The notes below the pieces were generated by a model, which worked only from the letters and a program-made list of their open reading frames with translations, ran no database searches and was not told where the DNA came from. From positions 1 to 38,253 of the forward strand of contig JAQGLW010000181.1 of assembly GCA_028292665.1 (NCBI GenBank): a DNA stretch of 38,253 nt, given 5' to 3'. Source of the DNA: Herminiimonas sp. (GTDB lineage Bacteria; Pseudomonadota; Gammaproteobacteria; Burkholderiales; Burkholderiaceae_D). Position 1 is the first letter of the stretch. Each line of letters begins with the position of its first letter. Of the stretch, positions 17,329-25,554 are shown one piece after another. The translations under genes and the position numbers were made by a program.

Positions 17329-18546
17329 ATGGCAACGCAGGATAAGAACGCACTGTCGGTCATCATTGTCGGCGGCGGCATCGGCGGCATGGCGGCCGCG
17401 CTCGCACTGTCGAGATCGGGAATCAGGATCACGCTGCTGGAACAGAGCGCCGAAATCGGAGAAATCGGCGCAGGTATCCAGCTGGCGCCGAATGCGTTCG
17501 CAGCGCTCGATGCGCTGGGCGTGGGCGAGAATGCGCGCCGCCGCGCCGTATTTACCGAGCGACTGGTGCTGATGGATGCGGTGGACGGCAAGGAAATCGG
17601 CACCTTTCCGGTGGATGAAAAATTCCGCGAGCGATTCGGCAATCCGTATGCGGTCATTCATCGCGCCGATATCCACCTGTCGATTCTCGAAGCGGTCAGG
17701 CAATCGCCGCTGATCGAATTCCGGACCTCGGTCCGCGTCGCGGACCTGATCGACGACGGCGGCCGGGCCGGCGTGATCGATACCGAAGGCCGGCGCTATA
17801 CGGCGGACGCCGTCATCGGTTGCGACGGCGTCAAATCGGTGATCCGCGAAAAGCTGATCGGCGACGAGCCGAGAGTATCGGGACACGTGGTCTATCGCGC
17901 GGTGGTGCCGGCCGACGACATGCCGGAGGATTTGCGCTGGAATGCGCCCGCCGTCTGGGCCGGTCCGAACTGCCATCTGGTTCACTACCCGCTGCGCGGC
18001 GCAAGGCAGTTCAATGTCGTGGTCACCTTTCACAGCCGGGAAAAGGAAACCTGGGGCGTGCGCGAAGGCAGCAAAGACGAGGTCATGTCCTATTTCACCG
18101 AAATCTGCGAGCGTCCGAAGCGCCTGCTCGACCGGCCGACCTCATGGAAGCGCTGGAGCACGGCCGACCGCGATCCGGTCGAAAAGTGGAGCCGCGGCCG
18201 CATCACGCTGCTGGGCGATGCGGCCCATCCGATGCTGCAATATCTGGCGCAGGGCGCATGCATGGCGATCGAGGATGCGGTGACTCTGGGCGAGGCGGTC
18301 AGGCATTGCGATTTCGATCTGGATGCGGCATTTCAGCTGTATGAAAAATCCCGCGTCACGCGCACCGCGCGAGTGGTGCTTTCGGCGCGCGAGATGGGGC
18401 GCATCTACCATGCAAAAGGAGTCGAGCGCCACGTTCGCAATTCGCTGTGGCGCGGCCGCAGCCCTGAACGGTTTTACGATGCGCTGGAATGGCTGTACGG
18501 CTGGCAGGCGGCATCCTGTCTCGAACTGCAAGAGCCGCCGGCGTAA
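17329..18546 (+). CDS. 3-hydroxybenzoate 6-hydroxylase (FAD monooxygenase)
   Basis: Flavoprotein that para-hydroxylates 3-hydroxybenzoate to gentisate using NADH and oxygen (known as NagX, MhbM or XlnD in other bacteria). 405 residues from the ATG at 17329, which has GAAGGA upstream; the longer frame from 17221 reads into the decayed gene and is unlikely. Motifs: VIIVGGGIGGMAAALAL (11-27), GCDGVKSVIREKL (DG motif), and LLGDAAHPMLQYLAQGACMA with IEDA, very close to known 3HB 6-hydroxylases, as is the end EWLYGW. Salicylate 1-hydroxylase is a related alternative, but its product catechol would not feed the neighbouring enzymes. Confidence 0.88.
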   Translation: MATQDKNALSVIIVGGGIGGMAAALALSRSGIRITLLEQSAEIGEIGAGIQLAPNAFAALDALGVGENARRRAVFTERLVLMDAVDGKEIGTFPVDEKFRERFGNPYAVIHRADIHLSILEAVRQSPLIEFRTSVRVADLIDDGGRAGVIDTEGRRYTADAVIGCDGVKSVIREKLIGDEPRVSGHVVYRAVVPADDMPEDLRWNAPAVWAGPNCHLVHYPLRGARQFNVVVTFHSREKETWGVREGSKDEVMSYFTEICERPKRLLDRPTSWKRWSTADRDPVEKWSRGRITLLGDAAHPMLQYLAQGACMAIEDAVTLGEAVRHCDFDLDAAFQLYEKSRVTRTARVVLSAREMGRIYHAKGVERHVRNSLWRGRSPERFYDALEWLYGWQAASCLELQEPPA

Positions 18547-18725
18547 CGCAACGGCGGGGCAGGCACGCCTTCATGTTTGCGGGCAGCAGCCATTTTGCAG
18601 ATCGATTGCCGGACTGGAAATTTCAATGCGTGTTTGACAAGGGCCGGCATCGCGGCGCAAAAAAATGCGGTTTCGAATCCTGTCTTGCGGTACGATTCGG
18701 GGATCCCATTTCACCATAACACCCC

Positions 18726-19172
18726 ATGTCATCAACAGCAGAATTTGCCTGGACCGACGCCTTGCTGCTCGGTTACGGCCCGATGGACAATACGCATCGC
18801 GAATTCGTCGAGATCGTTGCGGCGATGCTCGCCGCTTCGGATGGCGATTTCGCCAAACATCTCGATGCTTTCCTGGCGCATGCCGAATCGCATTTCGGGC
18901 AGGAGCGCGACTGGATGGCCGCGACGAATTTCCCCGCGATGGATTGCCATGTCGACGAGCACAATGAGGTCTTGAAGTCGGTTCGCGAAGTGCAAGCGCA
19001 TCTCGCGGCGGGCGGCGCGGTGGAAGCCGGGCGCAGACTGGCGCAGGAACTCGTGCGCTGGTTTCCCGGCCATGCCGACTACATGGATGCGTCGCTGGCC
19101 CAATGGATGGTCAAGCAGCGTCTCGGAGGAACGCCGGTGGTGCTCCGGCGCGGCGTCGCAAGCAACACCTGA
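18726..19172 (+). CDS. Bacteriohemerythrin
   Basis: 148-residue four-helix oxygen-binding protein with a non-haem di-iron site. All seven expected ligands are present: His24 (MDNTHREF), His56 and Glu60 (HAESHFGQE), His75 and His79 (CHVDEHNE), His116 and Asp121 (FPGHADYMD). It may deliver or buffer oxygen; the adjacent gentisate operon contains two oxygen-using enzymes, but the gap of about 180 bases suggests separate transcription. A hairpin follows its stop codon. Confidence 0.92.
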   Translation: MSSTAEFAWTDALLLGYGPMDNTHREFVEIVAAMLAASDGDFAKHLDAFLAHAESHFGQERDWMAATNFPAMDCHVDEHNEVLKSVREVQAHLAAGGAVEAGRRLAQELVRWFPGHADYMDASLAQWMVKQRLGGTPVVLRRGVASNT

Positions 19173-19180
19173 CCGGTACG

Positions 19181-19203
19181 GTTCGCATCAAGCCGATGCG
19201 AAC
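19181..19203 (+). terminator. Terminator-like hairpin after bacteriohemerythrin
   Basis: Perfect nine-base stem GTTCGCATC/GATGCGAAC with a five-base loop (AAGCC), beginning eight bases after the stop codon. No T-run follows, so it is either a weak or a Rho-assisted terminator, or an mRNA-stabilising stem. Confidence 0.4.
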
Positions 19204-19318
19204 GCCCCGGCCGATGACTCCGCAGATCGGGCAGGGCGCGGCGAAGCCGGCATCGCCGGCGAACGGTTGACGTCCGCCCGCCCCAACCCGCGATCTGTCT
19301 ACTTCGACACGGGCCTCA

Positions 19319-20377
19319 TCATGGCTTGACCCAGAAATCCGCCGCCTTCACCGGGGCCTGCAGTTGCTTCACTTCATAGAGCCGGTCGTAGTAGGTCTGG
19401 ATTTTTTGCACGAATGCCGGGTCGTTGCCTTCCTTGATATAGCCTTTGACATAAGGCCTCATGATTTCCTTGATCTCGGCGGGCGTGGACTTCAGCTCCG
19501 GCATGCCGGACACCACGGCTTCCGCAGCGACATCCAGATTCGCATCCAGGCTCGCAAGGGATTTCTCCATCACGCTGACGAATTTCGCGACCGCCGCCTT
19601 GTTCTGATTGTAAAAATCCTTCCGTGCCACGCTGACCAGCGCAACGAACGGCTCCTTGTAGAATTTTTCATAGGTGTCGCCCGGACGGAACAGGACCTTG
19701 ATGCGGCCGGTATTCAGCGCCTGCGTAACGAACGGTTCGTACAGCGTCGCACCGTCCAGATCGCCCTTGTCCAATGCGGTGATCAATGCCGCCGGCGGCA
19801 AGGCCGAGACTTTCACATCGCGCATCAAGTCCACATTGGCCGTTTTGAATGCGAAATAGGTAATGCCGAAATTGGTGCCCGAAAGAGCCGCCACGCCGAA
19901 TTTCTTGCCTTTGAAATCCTGCGGCTTGCTCAGAGTGGAATCCTTTTTCGCGACGACCGCCCAGATATCTGCAGGGCTGATCGCGCGCACCACCACGATC
20001 GGCACGCCGTTGCTGTAAAGCTGCGCAGCGGTGATCGCGCTCATGTCGAGATCGACGTCGAGACCGCCCGCCTTCATCGTGTCGTTTTTCTGGCTCGACT
20101 GGATGAACGACTTCACCTCGACATCGAGGCCTTCCTTTTTAAAGGCGCCCGTCTTGATGCCGTAATACAGCGCCACCGGCGGCAGCGAAGTGGAGGCGGT
20201 GATGCCGACCCGGATCTTGACGTTCTCCGCATCGCTTGCCGACACCAGTCCGAAGGCGAGCAGAACCGGAAAAAGTCCGCCCAGCATCCGGCGAACCTTG
20301 CCCCTGGAAGCGAATGCCGCATTGCATTCCGGTTCCGGCCGGATTTCATTGTTGCGGGTTGAGTGTGTCGTTTTCAT
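19319..20377 (-). CDS. ABC transporter substrate-binding protein, NitT/TauT (SsuA-like) type
   Basis: 352-residue periplasmic binding protein. A long N-terminal signal region ends in LLAFGLVSASDA before ENVKIRVGITASTSLPPVALYYGIKTGAFKKEGLDVEV (query only in part), the usual opening of nitrate/sulfonate/thiamine-precursor-type binding proteins; later DIWAVVAKKDS and YEPFVTQAL. It ends in YDRLYEVKQLQAPVKA followed by ADFWVKP. The ATG has a strong AAGGAG site. The matching ATPase and permease are 1.6 kb away on the same strand, separated by nadC. A truncated close relative lies beside the permease. Ligand unknown; candidates are sulfonates, aromatic acids or pyridine carboxylates. Confidence 0.87.
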   Translation of the reverse strand: MKTTHSTRNNEIRPEPECNAAFASRGKVRRMLGGLFPVLLAFGLVSASDAENVKIRVGITASTSLPPVALYYGIKTGAFKKEGLDVEVKSFIQSSQKNDTMKAGGLDVDLDMSAITAAQLYSNGVPIVVVRAISPADIWAVVAKKDSTLSKPQDFKGKKFGVAALSGTNFGITYFAFKTANVDLMRDVKVSALPPAALITALDKGDLDGATLYEPFVTQALNTGRIKVLFRPGDTYEKFYKEPFVALVSVARKDFYNQNKAAVAKFVSVMEKSLASLDANLDVAAEAVVSGMPELKSTPAEIKEIMRPYVKGYIKEGNDPAFVQKIQTYYDRLYEVKQLQAPVKAADFWVKP

Positions 20378-20728
20378 CGTGTCTCCTTGTTTTAGATAAT
20401 GTTATCGATGCTCGATCCGTTAATCCGCTGGATGTTAATGATTTATATCATATACGGATACGGCGGCGCTTCCACACGCAGTCTGCCTGATTCTGAAGCG
20501 CGATCTCCCTGCCTTCGCCGGCCGGCTGCGGCAATGCCGGGCAAATGCACTTCATGTGTTGTCAGCGAAACCTGCATCGCGCGGGCCGGCGTCCGCGTCG
20601 CATCCCTGATCAATGTGCAGGACGATTGTTGAAACCGGCCTCTTGCCAATGCTGGAGCACGACCTGGGTATCGGTTTTCAAGGCTGAGGATTTTTGTCTT
20701 TTCATATTCTATGGAGCGCTTCGATCCG
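20378..20728. other. Intergenic region upstream of the binding protein
   Basis: About 350 bases with no credible gene; reading frames in it have no domain or ribosome-site support. It holds a likely extended -10 promoter at 20442-20450 for the minus-strand binding protein and a small GATAA/TTATC dyad at 20395-20406 between that promoter and the gene. Confidence 0.5.
20442..20450 (-). promoter_or_regulatory. Candidate extended -10 promoter of the binding protein
   Basis: On the minus strand this reads TGATATAAA, matching the extended -10 form TGnTATAAT with one mismatch, in an otherwise GC-rich region. It would give a leader of about 60 bases. No good -35 is needed for this promoter type, and none is seen. 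Confidence 0.4.
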
Positions 20729-20752
20729 GACACCGGCTGACGGGCCGGTGTC
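20729..20752 (-). terminator. Terminator-like hairpin after nadC
   Basis: Nine-base stem GACACCGGC/GCCGGTGTC with a six-base loop, about 47 bases past the nadC stop on the minus strand. There is no T-run after it, so it is weak evidence for a terminator. Confidence 0.35.
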
Positions 20753-20798
20753 GCGCAGTCAGCGCTGATTAGCCGTCCGCAACCGCGGCTTGCCGCCA

Positions 20799-21677
20799 TC
20801 ACGCCGCGGAATGCCGCATCGAAAGATCGATCGCGCGATTATCCTTGGTCAGCGAGCCGACTGAAATGCGGTCGACGCCGGTTTCGGCAATCGCGCGGAC
20901 GGTATCGAGCCGGATGCCGCCCGACGCTTCGATTTCAGCCCGGCCGGCACTGATCTCCACGGCTTCCCGCATTTGTTCGAGATTCATGTTGTCGAGCAAA
21001 ATCATCGTGGCGCCTGCGTTCAATGCTTCGCCCAGTTGTTCCAGGTTTTCCACTTCGATCTGAATGAACACGTCGCCCCGCGCCAGCAGCATTGCGCGCT
21101 CCAGTGCGCCCGCAATGCTGCCGGCGGCCATGATGTGATTTTCCTTGATCAGGATGCCGTCGTACAGTCCGACCCGATGATTGCTGCCGCCGCCGCACCG
21201 CACTGCGTATTTCTGCGCCAGGCGCAGGCCGGGCAGGGTTTTACGGGTATCGACGATGCGGGCCCGGGTGCCCGCGACGGCCTGTACATAACGGCCGGTG
21301 GCGGTGGCCGTTCCCGAAAGCAGTTGAAGAAAATTCAGTGCGGAACGTTCCGCGGTCAGCATCGCGCGGGTATCGGCTTCGATCTCGCACAATATCTGAC
21401 CCGCGGCGAACGTCTCTCCATCGCGCTTGTTCCAGCGAATGCGGCTGCCGGGGTCCATGCGCAGGAAGCAGGCATCGAACCACGCCGAACCGCACAGCAC
21501 GCCATCCTCGCGGCTCGTGACCGTTGCGCGTGACGGCTTTCCGGCCGGCGTAAGTAGCGCGGTAAGATCGCCGCCGCCGATATCCTCGGCCAGCGCGGCA
21601 AGCACATTGCGTTCAACTTCTGTTGCGAGTGAGATTGGGAATTCCACGTTGAATGTTTCCTGTAAAAATAGATTCAT
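20799..21677 (-). CDS. nadC: Nicotinate-nucleotide pyrophosphorylase (quinolinate phosphoribosyltransferase)
   Basis: Converts quinolinate and PRPP to nicotinate mononucleotide with release of CO2 in NAD synthesis. 292 residues, normal length. Motifs: ALAEDIGGGDLTALL, ERSALNFLQLLSGTAT, VDTRKTLPGLRLAQKYAV (substrate arginines and lysines), GGGSNHRVGLYDGILIKENH, and EASGGIRLDTVRAIAETGVD near the C-terminus. nadA and nadB are not adjacent. It lies within a minus-strand run between an ABC ATPase and a binding protein, which raises the possibility of precursor salvage, not tested here. Confidence 0.95.
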   Translation of the reverse strand: MNLFLQETFNVEFPISLATEVERNVLAALAEDIGGGDLTALLTPAGKPSRATVTSREDGVLCGSAWFDACFLRMDPGSRIRWNKRDGETFAAGQILCEIEADTRAMLTAERSALNFLQLLSGTATATGRYVQAVAGTRARIVDTRKTLPGLRLAQKYAVRCGGGSNHRVGLYDGILIKENHIMAAGSIAGALERAMLLARGDVFIQIEVENLEQLGEALNAGATMILLDNMNLEQMREAVEISAGRAEIEASGGIRLDTVRAIAETGVDRISVGSLTKDNRAIDLSMRHSAA

Positions 21678-21723
21678 TTAAAAACAACCAGTTTGTCCTT
21701 CGGTATGCTTCCTTCGAAACGCC

Positions 21724-21833
21724 CCTTCGATACGCCGCTCCGCGGCTACTCAGGACGAACGGACCTAGTAGGTGGTCTAAGGTCAACTACCAGTCCAAGC
21801 CGTTCGTCCTGAGTAGCGCAGCGTATCGAAGGA
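21724..21833. repeat. Modular palindromic intergenic repeat, copy B
   Basis: The most complete copy: 110 bases. The left arm runs from CCTTCGATACGC through a small hairpin (CCGCTCCGCGG) to CTACTCAGGACGAACGG; the core is GGTGGTCTAAGGTCAACTAC; the right arm is the reverse complement, CCGTTCGTCCTGAGTAG through GCGTATCGAAGGA. It separates nadC from the ABC ATPase. A degenerate partial copy follows at 21840-21901. Confidence 0.88.
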
Positions 21834-21839
21834 TTGGTT

Positions 21840-21901
21840 GTGCCTGGAGATCCTTCGATGTGTTGAGCAAGTAGCTGGCCTAGGGCCACTCAGACCGAAC
21901 G
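21840..21901. repeat. Degenerate partial copy of the modular repeat
   Basis: Contains TCCTTCGATGTG, AGTAGCTGGCCTAGGGCC and ACTCAGACCGAACG, recognisable as decayed arm and core modules of the adjacent repeat. Its state suggests an older insertion or a tandem duplication that has drifted. Confidence 0.55.
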
Positions 21902-21959
21902 TCCATCAGTTGACCGGTTCCGTTGCCATGTTGTTCAGCACCTCCGCTAAAGCGTTCGT

Positions 21960-22733
21960 TCATTCCGCCACCGCGAATTCGCTCATCGAGCGCTCGAATA
22001 CCGATAGCACCCGGGATTCTATTTCATGCAGCTCGCTGCTGCCGTAGACGCGCGGCCGCGGCAAATCGATCTCGATGACGGACGCAATCCGCGTCGGCTT
22101 CGGCGTGTAGATGACGATGCGGTCGGCGAGATAGCAGGCTTCCACGATATCGTGGGTGACGAACACCACCGTACGCTTGTCGCGCAGCCAGGTTGCGGAA
22201 AGTTCCGAGCGCAAATGCCGGGCCGTCATTTCGTCGAGGGCGCCGAACGGCTCGTCCATCAGCAGCAAATCGGGATTGCGCACATAGGCGCGCGCAATGC
22301 CTACACGATGCTGCATGCCGCCCGAAATCTGATGCAGATAGAATTTTTCATAGCCGGCCAGGTTGACCAGTTCCAGCACCCGCCGGATGCGCCCGGCTTC
22401 ATCGGGCGCCGCCCGGCCGCTCTCGGCGCGCAGCGCGAACTGCAGGTTTTCCTCGACCGTGCGCCACGGCAGCAGGCGCGGCTGCTGGAACACATAGCCG
22501 TAATTCGGCTTGCGCTCCTTCACGGAAACGCCGTCGACCTTGATGTCGCCGCCGGTCATGTCGAGCAGACCTGCGATGCAGTTCAGCGTGACCGATTTTC
22601 CCGATCCGGAAGGTCCGAGCAGGCAGACGAATTCGCCTTGATCGACGTTGAAGCTGACGTCGTCGACCACCTTCAGCGGGCCGGTCGCGGTGTCGAAAAC
22701 CTTCGTGAGGCGCGTTACCTGGATGTTGCTCAT
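21960..22733 (-). CDS. ABC transporter ATP-binding protein, NitT/TauT type
   Basis: 257-residue ATPase of an SsuB/TauB-like importer. Walker A GPSGSGKS (40-47), Q-loop FQQPRLLPW (82-90), signature ISGGMQHRV (136-144), Walker B LLLMDEPFGALD (156-167) and the switch histidine in VFVTHDIVEA. It follows the permease gene with a 13-base gap and is clearly co-transcribed. Substrate class is the same as for the binding protein and is not known. Confidence 0.93.
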   Translation of the reverse strand: MSNIQVTRLTKVFDTATGPLKVVDDVSFNVDQGEFVCLLGPSGSGKSVTLNCIAGLLDMTGGDIKVDGVSVKERKPNYGYVFQQPRLLPWRTVEENLQFALRAESGRAAPDEAGRIRRVLELVNLAGYEKFYLHQISGGMQHRVGIARAYVRNPDLLLMDEPFGALDEMTARHLRSELSATWLRDKRTVVFVTHDIVEACYLADRIVIYTPKPTRIASVIEIDLPRPRVYGSSELHEIESRVLSVFERSMSEFAVAE

Positions 22734-22746
22734 TGCAATGTCCTTG

Positions 22747-23571
22747 TCAGGATTTTTTCCAGCGGGTGGCGAATGCTTCCAACGGTCCGATCACCAGCCA
22801 GTCGGACAGCATCATCAGGAACACCAGCCAGACGGTCCACGCAAAGACCTCGTTGGGCCGGCTGAATTCCCAGCCGACAAACAGGTTGTAACCGACGCCG
22901 CCGCCCCCGCCGCCGCCGGCGAACAGTTCGGCCAGCACACTGATTTTCCAGCACATGCCGAGCATGGTGCGGCTTGCGCTGACCAGATAAGGCGTCAGGC
23001 TGGGGAACACGATATGCCGCAGAACCATGTAACGGTTGGCCCGCATCGATTGCGCCATCCCGATCAGGTGTCCGTCGACGTTCTTCAAGCCGGCTGCGAC
23101 ATTGAAGGACACGATCGGAAAGCCCGCGACAAAAATGGTGAACACCACGGAGAACTGCGTCAGGCCGAACCAGATAAGCGACATCAGCGCCCAGACCACA
23201 TAGGGAACGGTCTGCACGAAGTTTACCAGCGGGCTGGTGAATACTTCAAACCGCGCCAGCGCGAAGCCGACCAGAGTGCCGACGACGAGCGACAGAACGG
23301 CGCCGATGGCGACCGATTGGACGGTCGCCAGCGTCGCTTTCAGCAGCACGCCGTCATTGGCCAGCAAACCGAGGGTGCGGAAGATGGTCTGAAGCGACGG
23401 GAACACATAGGCGGGTTGCGTGGCCGCCATGATTTGCCAGAACACGACCAATACGGCAAACGGCAGCAGCGTCCCGCCCAGCCGTTTCCAGCGCGCCGGC
23501 CAGACGGACCCCTTCGGTGTCCCCTCCGCCGCCACATCCGGGGCAGGCATCGCCTGGATAAGATCTTTCAT
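22747..23571 (-). CDS. ABC transporter permease, NitT/TauT (SsuC-like) type
   Basis: Inner-membrane permease of about 274 residues with roughly six hydrophobic segments. The first segment is TLLPFAVLVVFWQIMA and the region ALSLVVGTLVGFALAR follows. The coupling-helix region reads VAAGLKNVDGHLIGMAQSMRAN, and a glycine run (GGGGGGGVGY) occurs before the last segments, where many SsuC-like proteins have G-rich sequence. I chose the ATG at 23571, with GGGG seven bases upstream; a GTG at 23586 is possible. Confidence 0.9.
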   Translation of the reverse strand: MKDLIQAMPAPDVAAEGTPKGSVWPARWKRLGGTLLPFAVLVVFWQIMAATQPAYVFPSLQTIFRTLGLLANDGVLLKATLATVQSVAIGAVLSLVVGTLVGFALARFEVFTSPLVNFVQTVPYVVWALMSLIWFGLTQFSVVFTIFVAGFPIVSFNVAAGLKNVDGHLIGMAQSMRANRYMVLRHIVFPSLTPYLVSASRTMLGMCWKISVLAELFAGGGGGGGVGYNLFVGWEFSRPNEVFAWTVWLVFLMMLSDWLVIGPLEAFATRWKKS

Positions 23572-23605
23572 TTTTTGTCCCCGCACTCTCTGGTGCTATA
23601 CAGTT

Positions 23606-23830
23606 CTACAGTTTCACCCAGAAGTCCGTGGCTTTGACGGGCTCCTGCAGCTGTTTTGCTTCGAGCAGACGATCATACAGATTCTGCACCGATTTGACGA
23701 ATGGGGGATCGTTGCGCGATTTGACGACCATGGGCGCGCAAGGCGCCAGCAACTCTCCGGCCCCGGTCGGAGACAGCTTGATATCCTTGGTGCAGTATGC
23801 CGCGCAGATATTCTTGCGCCTGGCAGAAAT
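23606..23830 (-). pseudogene. Truncated NitT/TauT substrate-binding protein (C-terminal remnant)
   Basis: On the minus strand one frame reads KDIKLSPTGAGELLAP, then NDPPFVKSVQNL, YDRLLEAKQLQEPVKA and TDFWVKL before a TAG stop at 23606-23608. This matches the end of the intact binding protein at 19319-20377 (YDRLYEVKQLQAPVKA, ADFWVKP). About 70 C-terminal codons remain; upstream stops and non-matching sequence show that the first three-quarters are gone and no start is present. It sits directly before the permease, so the transporter's own binding protein was probably lost, leaving the paralogue downstream of nadC. Confidence 0.8.
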
Positions 23831-24006
23831 CCACTATTGATTCTGGTTTAGCCGGTGTTATCAATCGCCCGTATGGTAAAAAACATTATTTCTTCTGATA
23901 ACATCAGAAACAGGCTGCGGAAAAGCGCAATCGCGTTGTTGTTGATGCCGTTCGATCAAGAGCTTGCTTGCAGCGTGAATGCCGCTCTCCAATCAAAGGA
24001 TTTCCC
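23831..24006. promoter_or_regulatory. Upstream region of the nitronate monooxygenase gene with a dyad
   Basis: Contains a 17-base dyad TTCTGATAACATCAGAA (23893-23909; arms TTCTGAT/ATCAGAA) and, 30 bases to the left, TGTTATC (23856-23862), whose complement GATAACA lies inside the dyad. AT-rich sequence around it suggests a promoter/operator. No regulator gene is adjacent. Confidence 0.45.
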
Positions 24007-24975
24007 ATGACAACCAGCCGTCTGCCTGCCGCTCTCCGCGATCTCGCGCTGCCCGTGATCGGTTCGCCGCTCTTCATCGCCAGCGGTCCGGCTCTGGTGA
24101 TCGCGCAATGCAAAGCCGGCATCGTCGGCTCCTTCCCGGCGCTGAATGCACGTCCGGCCGAATTGCTCGATACCTGGCTGACCGATATCCAGGCGGAACT
24201 GGCCGCTTTCAGGCAAGCCGATCCGGGCGCCAGGATCGGTCCGATCGCGGTCAACCAGATCGTGCATCAGTCCAACGATCGGCTGGCGCACGATGTCGAG
24301 GTATGCGTGAAGCACCGGATACCGATCATCATCTCGTCGTTGCGCGCGCCGCCGAAGGAAATGATGGATGCGATTCACGGCTATGGCGGCATCGTGCTGC
24401 ACGATGTGATTTCGATCCGCCACGCGAAGAAGGCGCTGGAAGCGGGGGTCGACGGCTTGATCCTGGTCGCGGCCGGCGCCGGCGGCCATGCCGGTGCGCT
24501 GTCGCCGTTTGCACTGGTCGGCGAAGTGCGCCAATTTTTCAGCGGGCCGATCGCGTTGTCCGGTTCGATCGCGACCGGCGATGCGGTGCTTGCGGCGCAA
24601 GCGATGGGCGCCGATTTCGCCTACATCGGTTCGCGCTGGCTGGCGACCACGGAATCGAACGTCGACGACGCTTATCGGAAAGCAATTGTCGAATCCTCCG
24701 CCGCCGATATCGTCTATACCAACCTGTTTACCGGCGTGCATGGCAACTATCTGAAAAAATCGATCGTCAATGCCGGACTCGATCCCGATAATCTGCCGGA
24801 AGCCGACAAGACGAAAATGAATTTCGGCACCGGCGGCGGCAAAGCCAAGGCATGGCGCGACATCTGGGGCGCAGGGCAGGGCGTCGGTCTGATGGACAAG
24901 GTGACGACCGTCGCCGAAGTCGTGCGGCAGCTGGCATCCGAATATGACGCGGCCAGGAAGCGGTTATCGCTGTAA
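24007..24975 (+). CDS. Nitronate monooxygenase-like FMN oxidoreductase
   Basis: 322-residue TIM-barrel flavoprotein of the NMO/2-nitropropane dioxygenase family. The N-terminus LPVIGSPLFIASGPALVIAQ, the flavin phosphate-binding GAGGHAG (157-163), LSGSIATGDAVLAAQAMGAD and GSRWLATTES are family features. The ATG follows AAAGGA; a start 13 codons upstream is unsupported. The usual role is oxidation of toxic alkyl nitronates such as propionate 3-nitronate, though some members are NAD(P)H:quinone reductases. Nothing nearby narrows the substrate. Confidence 0.88.
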   Translation: MTTSRLPAALRDLALPVIGSPLFIASGPALVIAQCKAGIVGSFPALNARPAELLDTWLTDIQAELAAFRQADPGARIGPIAVNQIVHQSNDRLAHDVEVCVKHRIPIIISSLRAPPKEMMDAIHGYGGIVLHDVISIRHAKKALEAGVDGLILVAAGAGGHAGALSPFALVGEVRQFFSGPIALSGSIATGDAVLAAQAMGADFAYIGSRWLATTESNVDDAYRKAIVESSAADIVYTNLFTGVHGNYLKKSIVNAGLDPDNLPEADKTKMNFGTGGGKAKAWRDIWGAGQGVGLMDKVTTVAEVVRQLASEYDAARKRLSL

Positions 24976-25141
24976 TCCGGCTGCGCATTGCGTAGCCGGT
25001 ACGGCGTCAATGCAATTCTTGCCGGAAATCGTTTGGCCGATCCGGGAATCTCTGTGCATTCCGGCACTCCAACCATGACACAGGCATTGCTCGATAGAGA
25101 CGATTGCCGCCGGGCAGAACCGAATGCGAGGAGCGACCAGG

Positions 25142-25423
25142 ATGAAGACAGATGGCAAGCCGTTTCAGGTAAGTACCAAAAAGCCGGTCAGGAAAGATGC
25201 GATGCCGCGGATGCCGCACGAGCGCGACGAATCGGAAGACAGCCAGTCGAGCGCGCCGCGCGACGATATGAAGCAGGCGTATCGCGACATTACGCAGGGA
25301 CAGGTGGATACCGATCTCAGGGAACAGCGCGGCGTGGAAGAAGCGGTCAAGCCGCACGACGCAACGCGCAACAAGGCAACCGGCAATCCGGCTGACGATG
25401 CGGCTGGAAAAAGCGGCCGGTAG
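25142..25423 (+). CDS. Small charged hypothetical protein
   Basis: 93 residues, highly hydrophilic and probably partly disordered, rich in Lys, Arg, Asp and Glu. Contains DDMKQAYRDITQGQVDTDLR, a segment that looks helical and conserved-like, and ends KATGNPADDAAGKSGR. No signal peptide or membrane segment. The ATG at 25142 has AGGAG ten bases upstream; a start at 25124 would add six residues. I do not recognise a characterised family. Codon use is like that of neighbouring real genes. Confidence 0.65.
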   Translation: MKTDGKPFQVSTKKPVRKDAMPRMPHERDESEDSQSSAPRDDMKQAYRDITQGQVDTDLREQRGVEEAVKPHDATRNKATGNPADDAAGKSGR

Positions 25424-25554
25424 CAGGACGCGCCAGCGGCTTGCTTCCTTCGGTACGTTCTGACTATATCGAAGTAGCGACTGAACCGGGAATGAAAATA
25501 GTACCCGTTCATAGTAACCGTTCGTTCTGAGTGGCCCAAGGCCAGCTACTAGGT

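Noticed and set aside
18670-18690. tRNA T-arm-like stretch GGTTTCGAATCC before the hemerythrin gene
   Set aside because: It has an extra T compared with the T-arm consensus and no acceptor, D or anticodon stems could be built around it.
20443-20802. 119-residue minus-strand frame in the gap after nadC
   Set aside because: No ribosome site or domain, overlaps the terminator-like hairpin and runs into the promoter region of the next gene.
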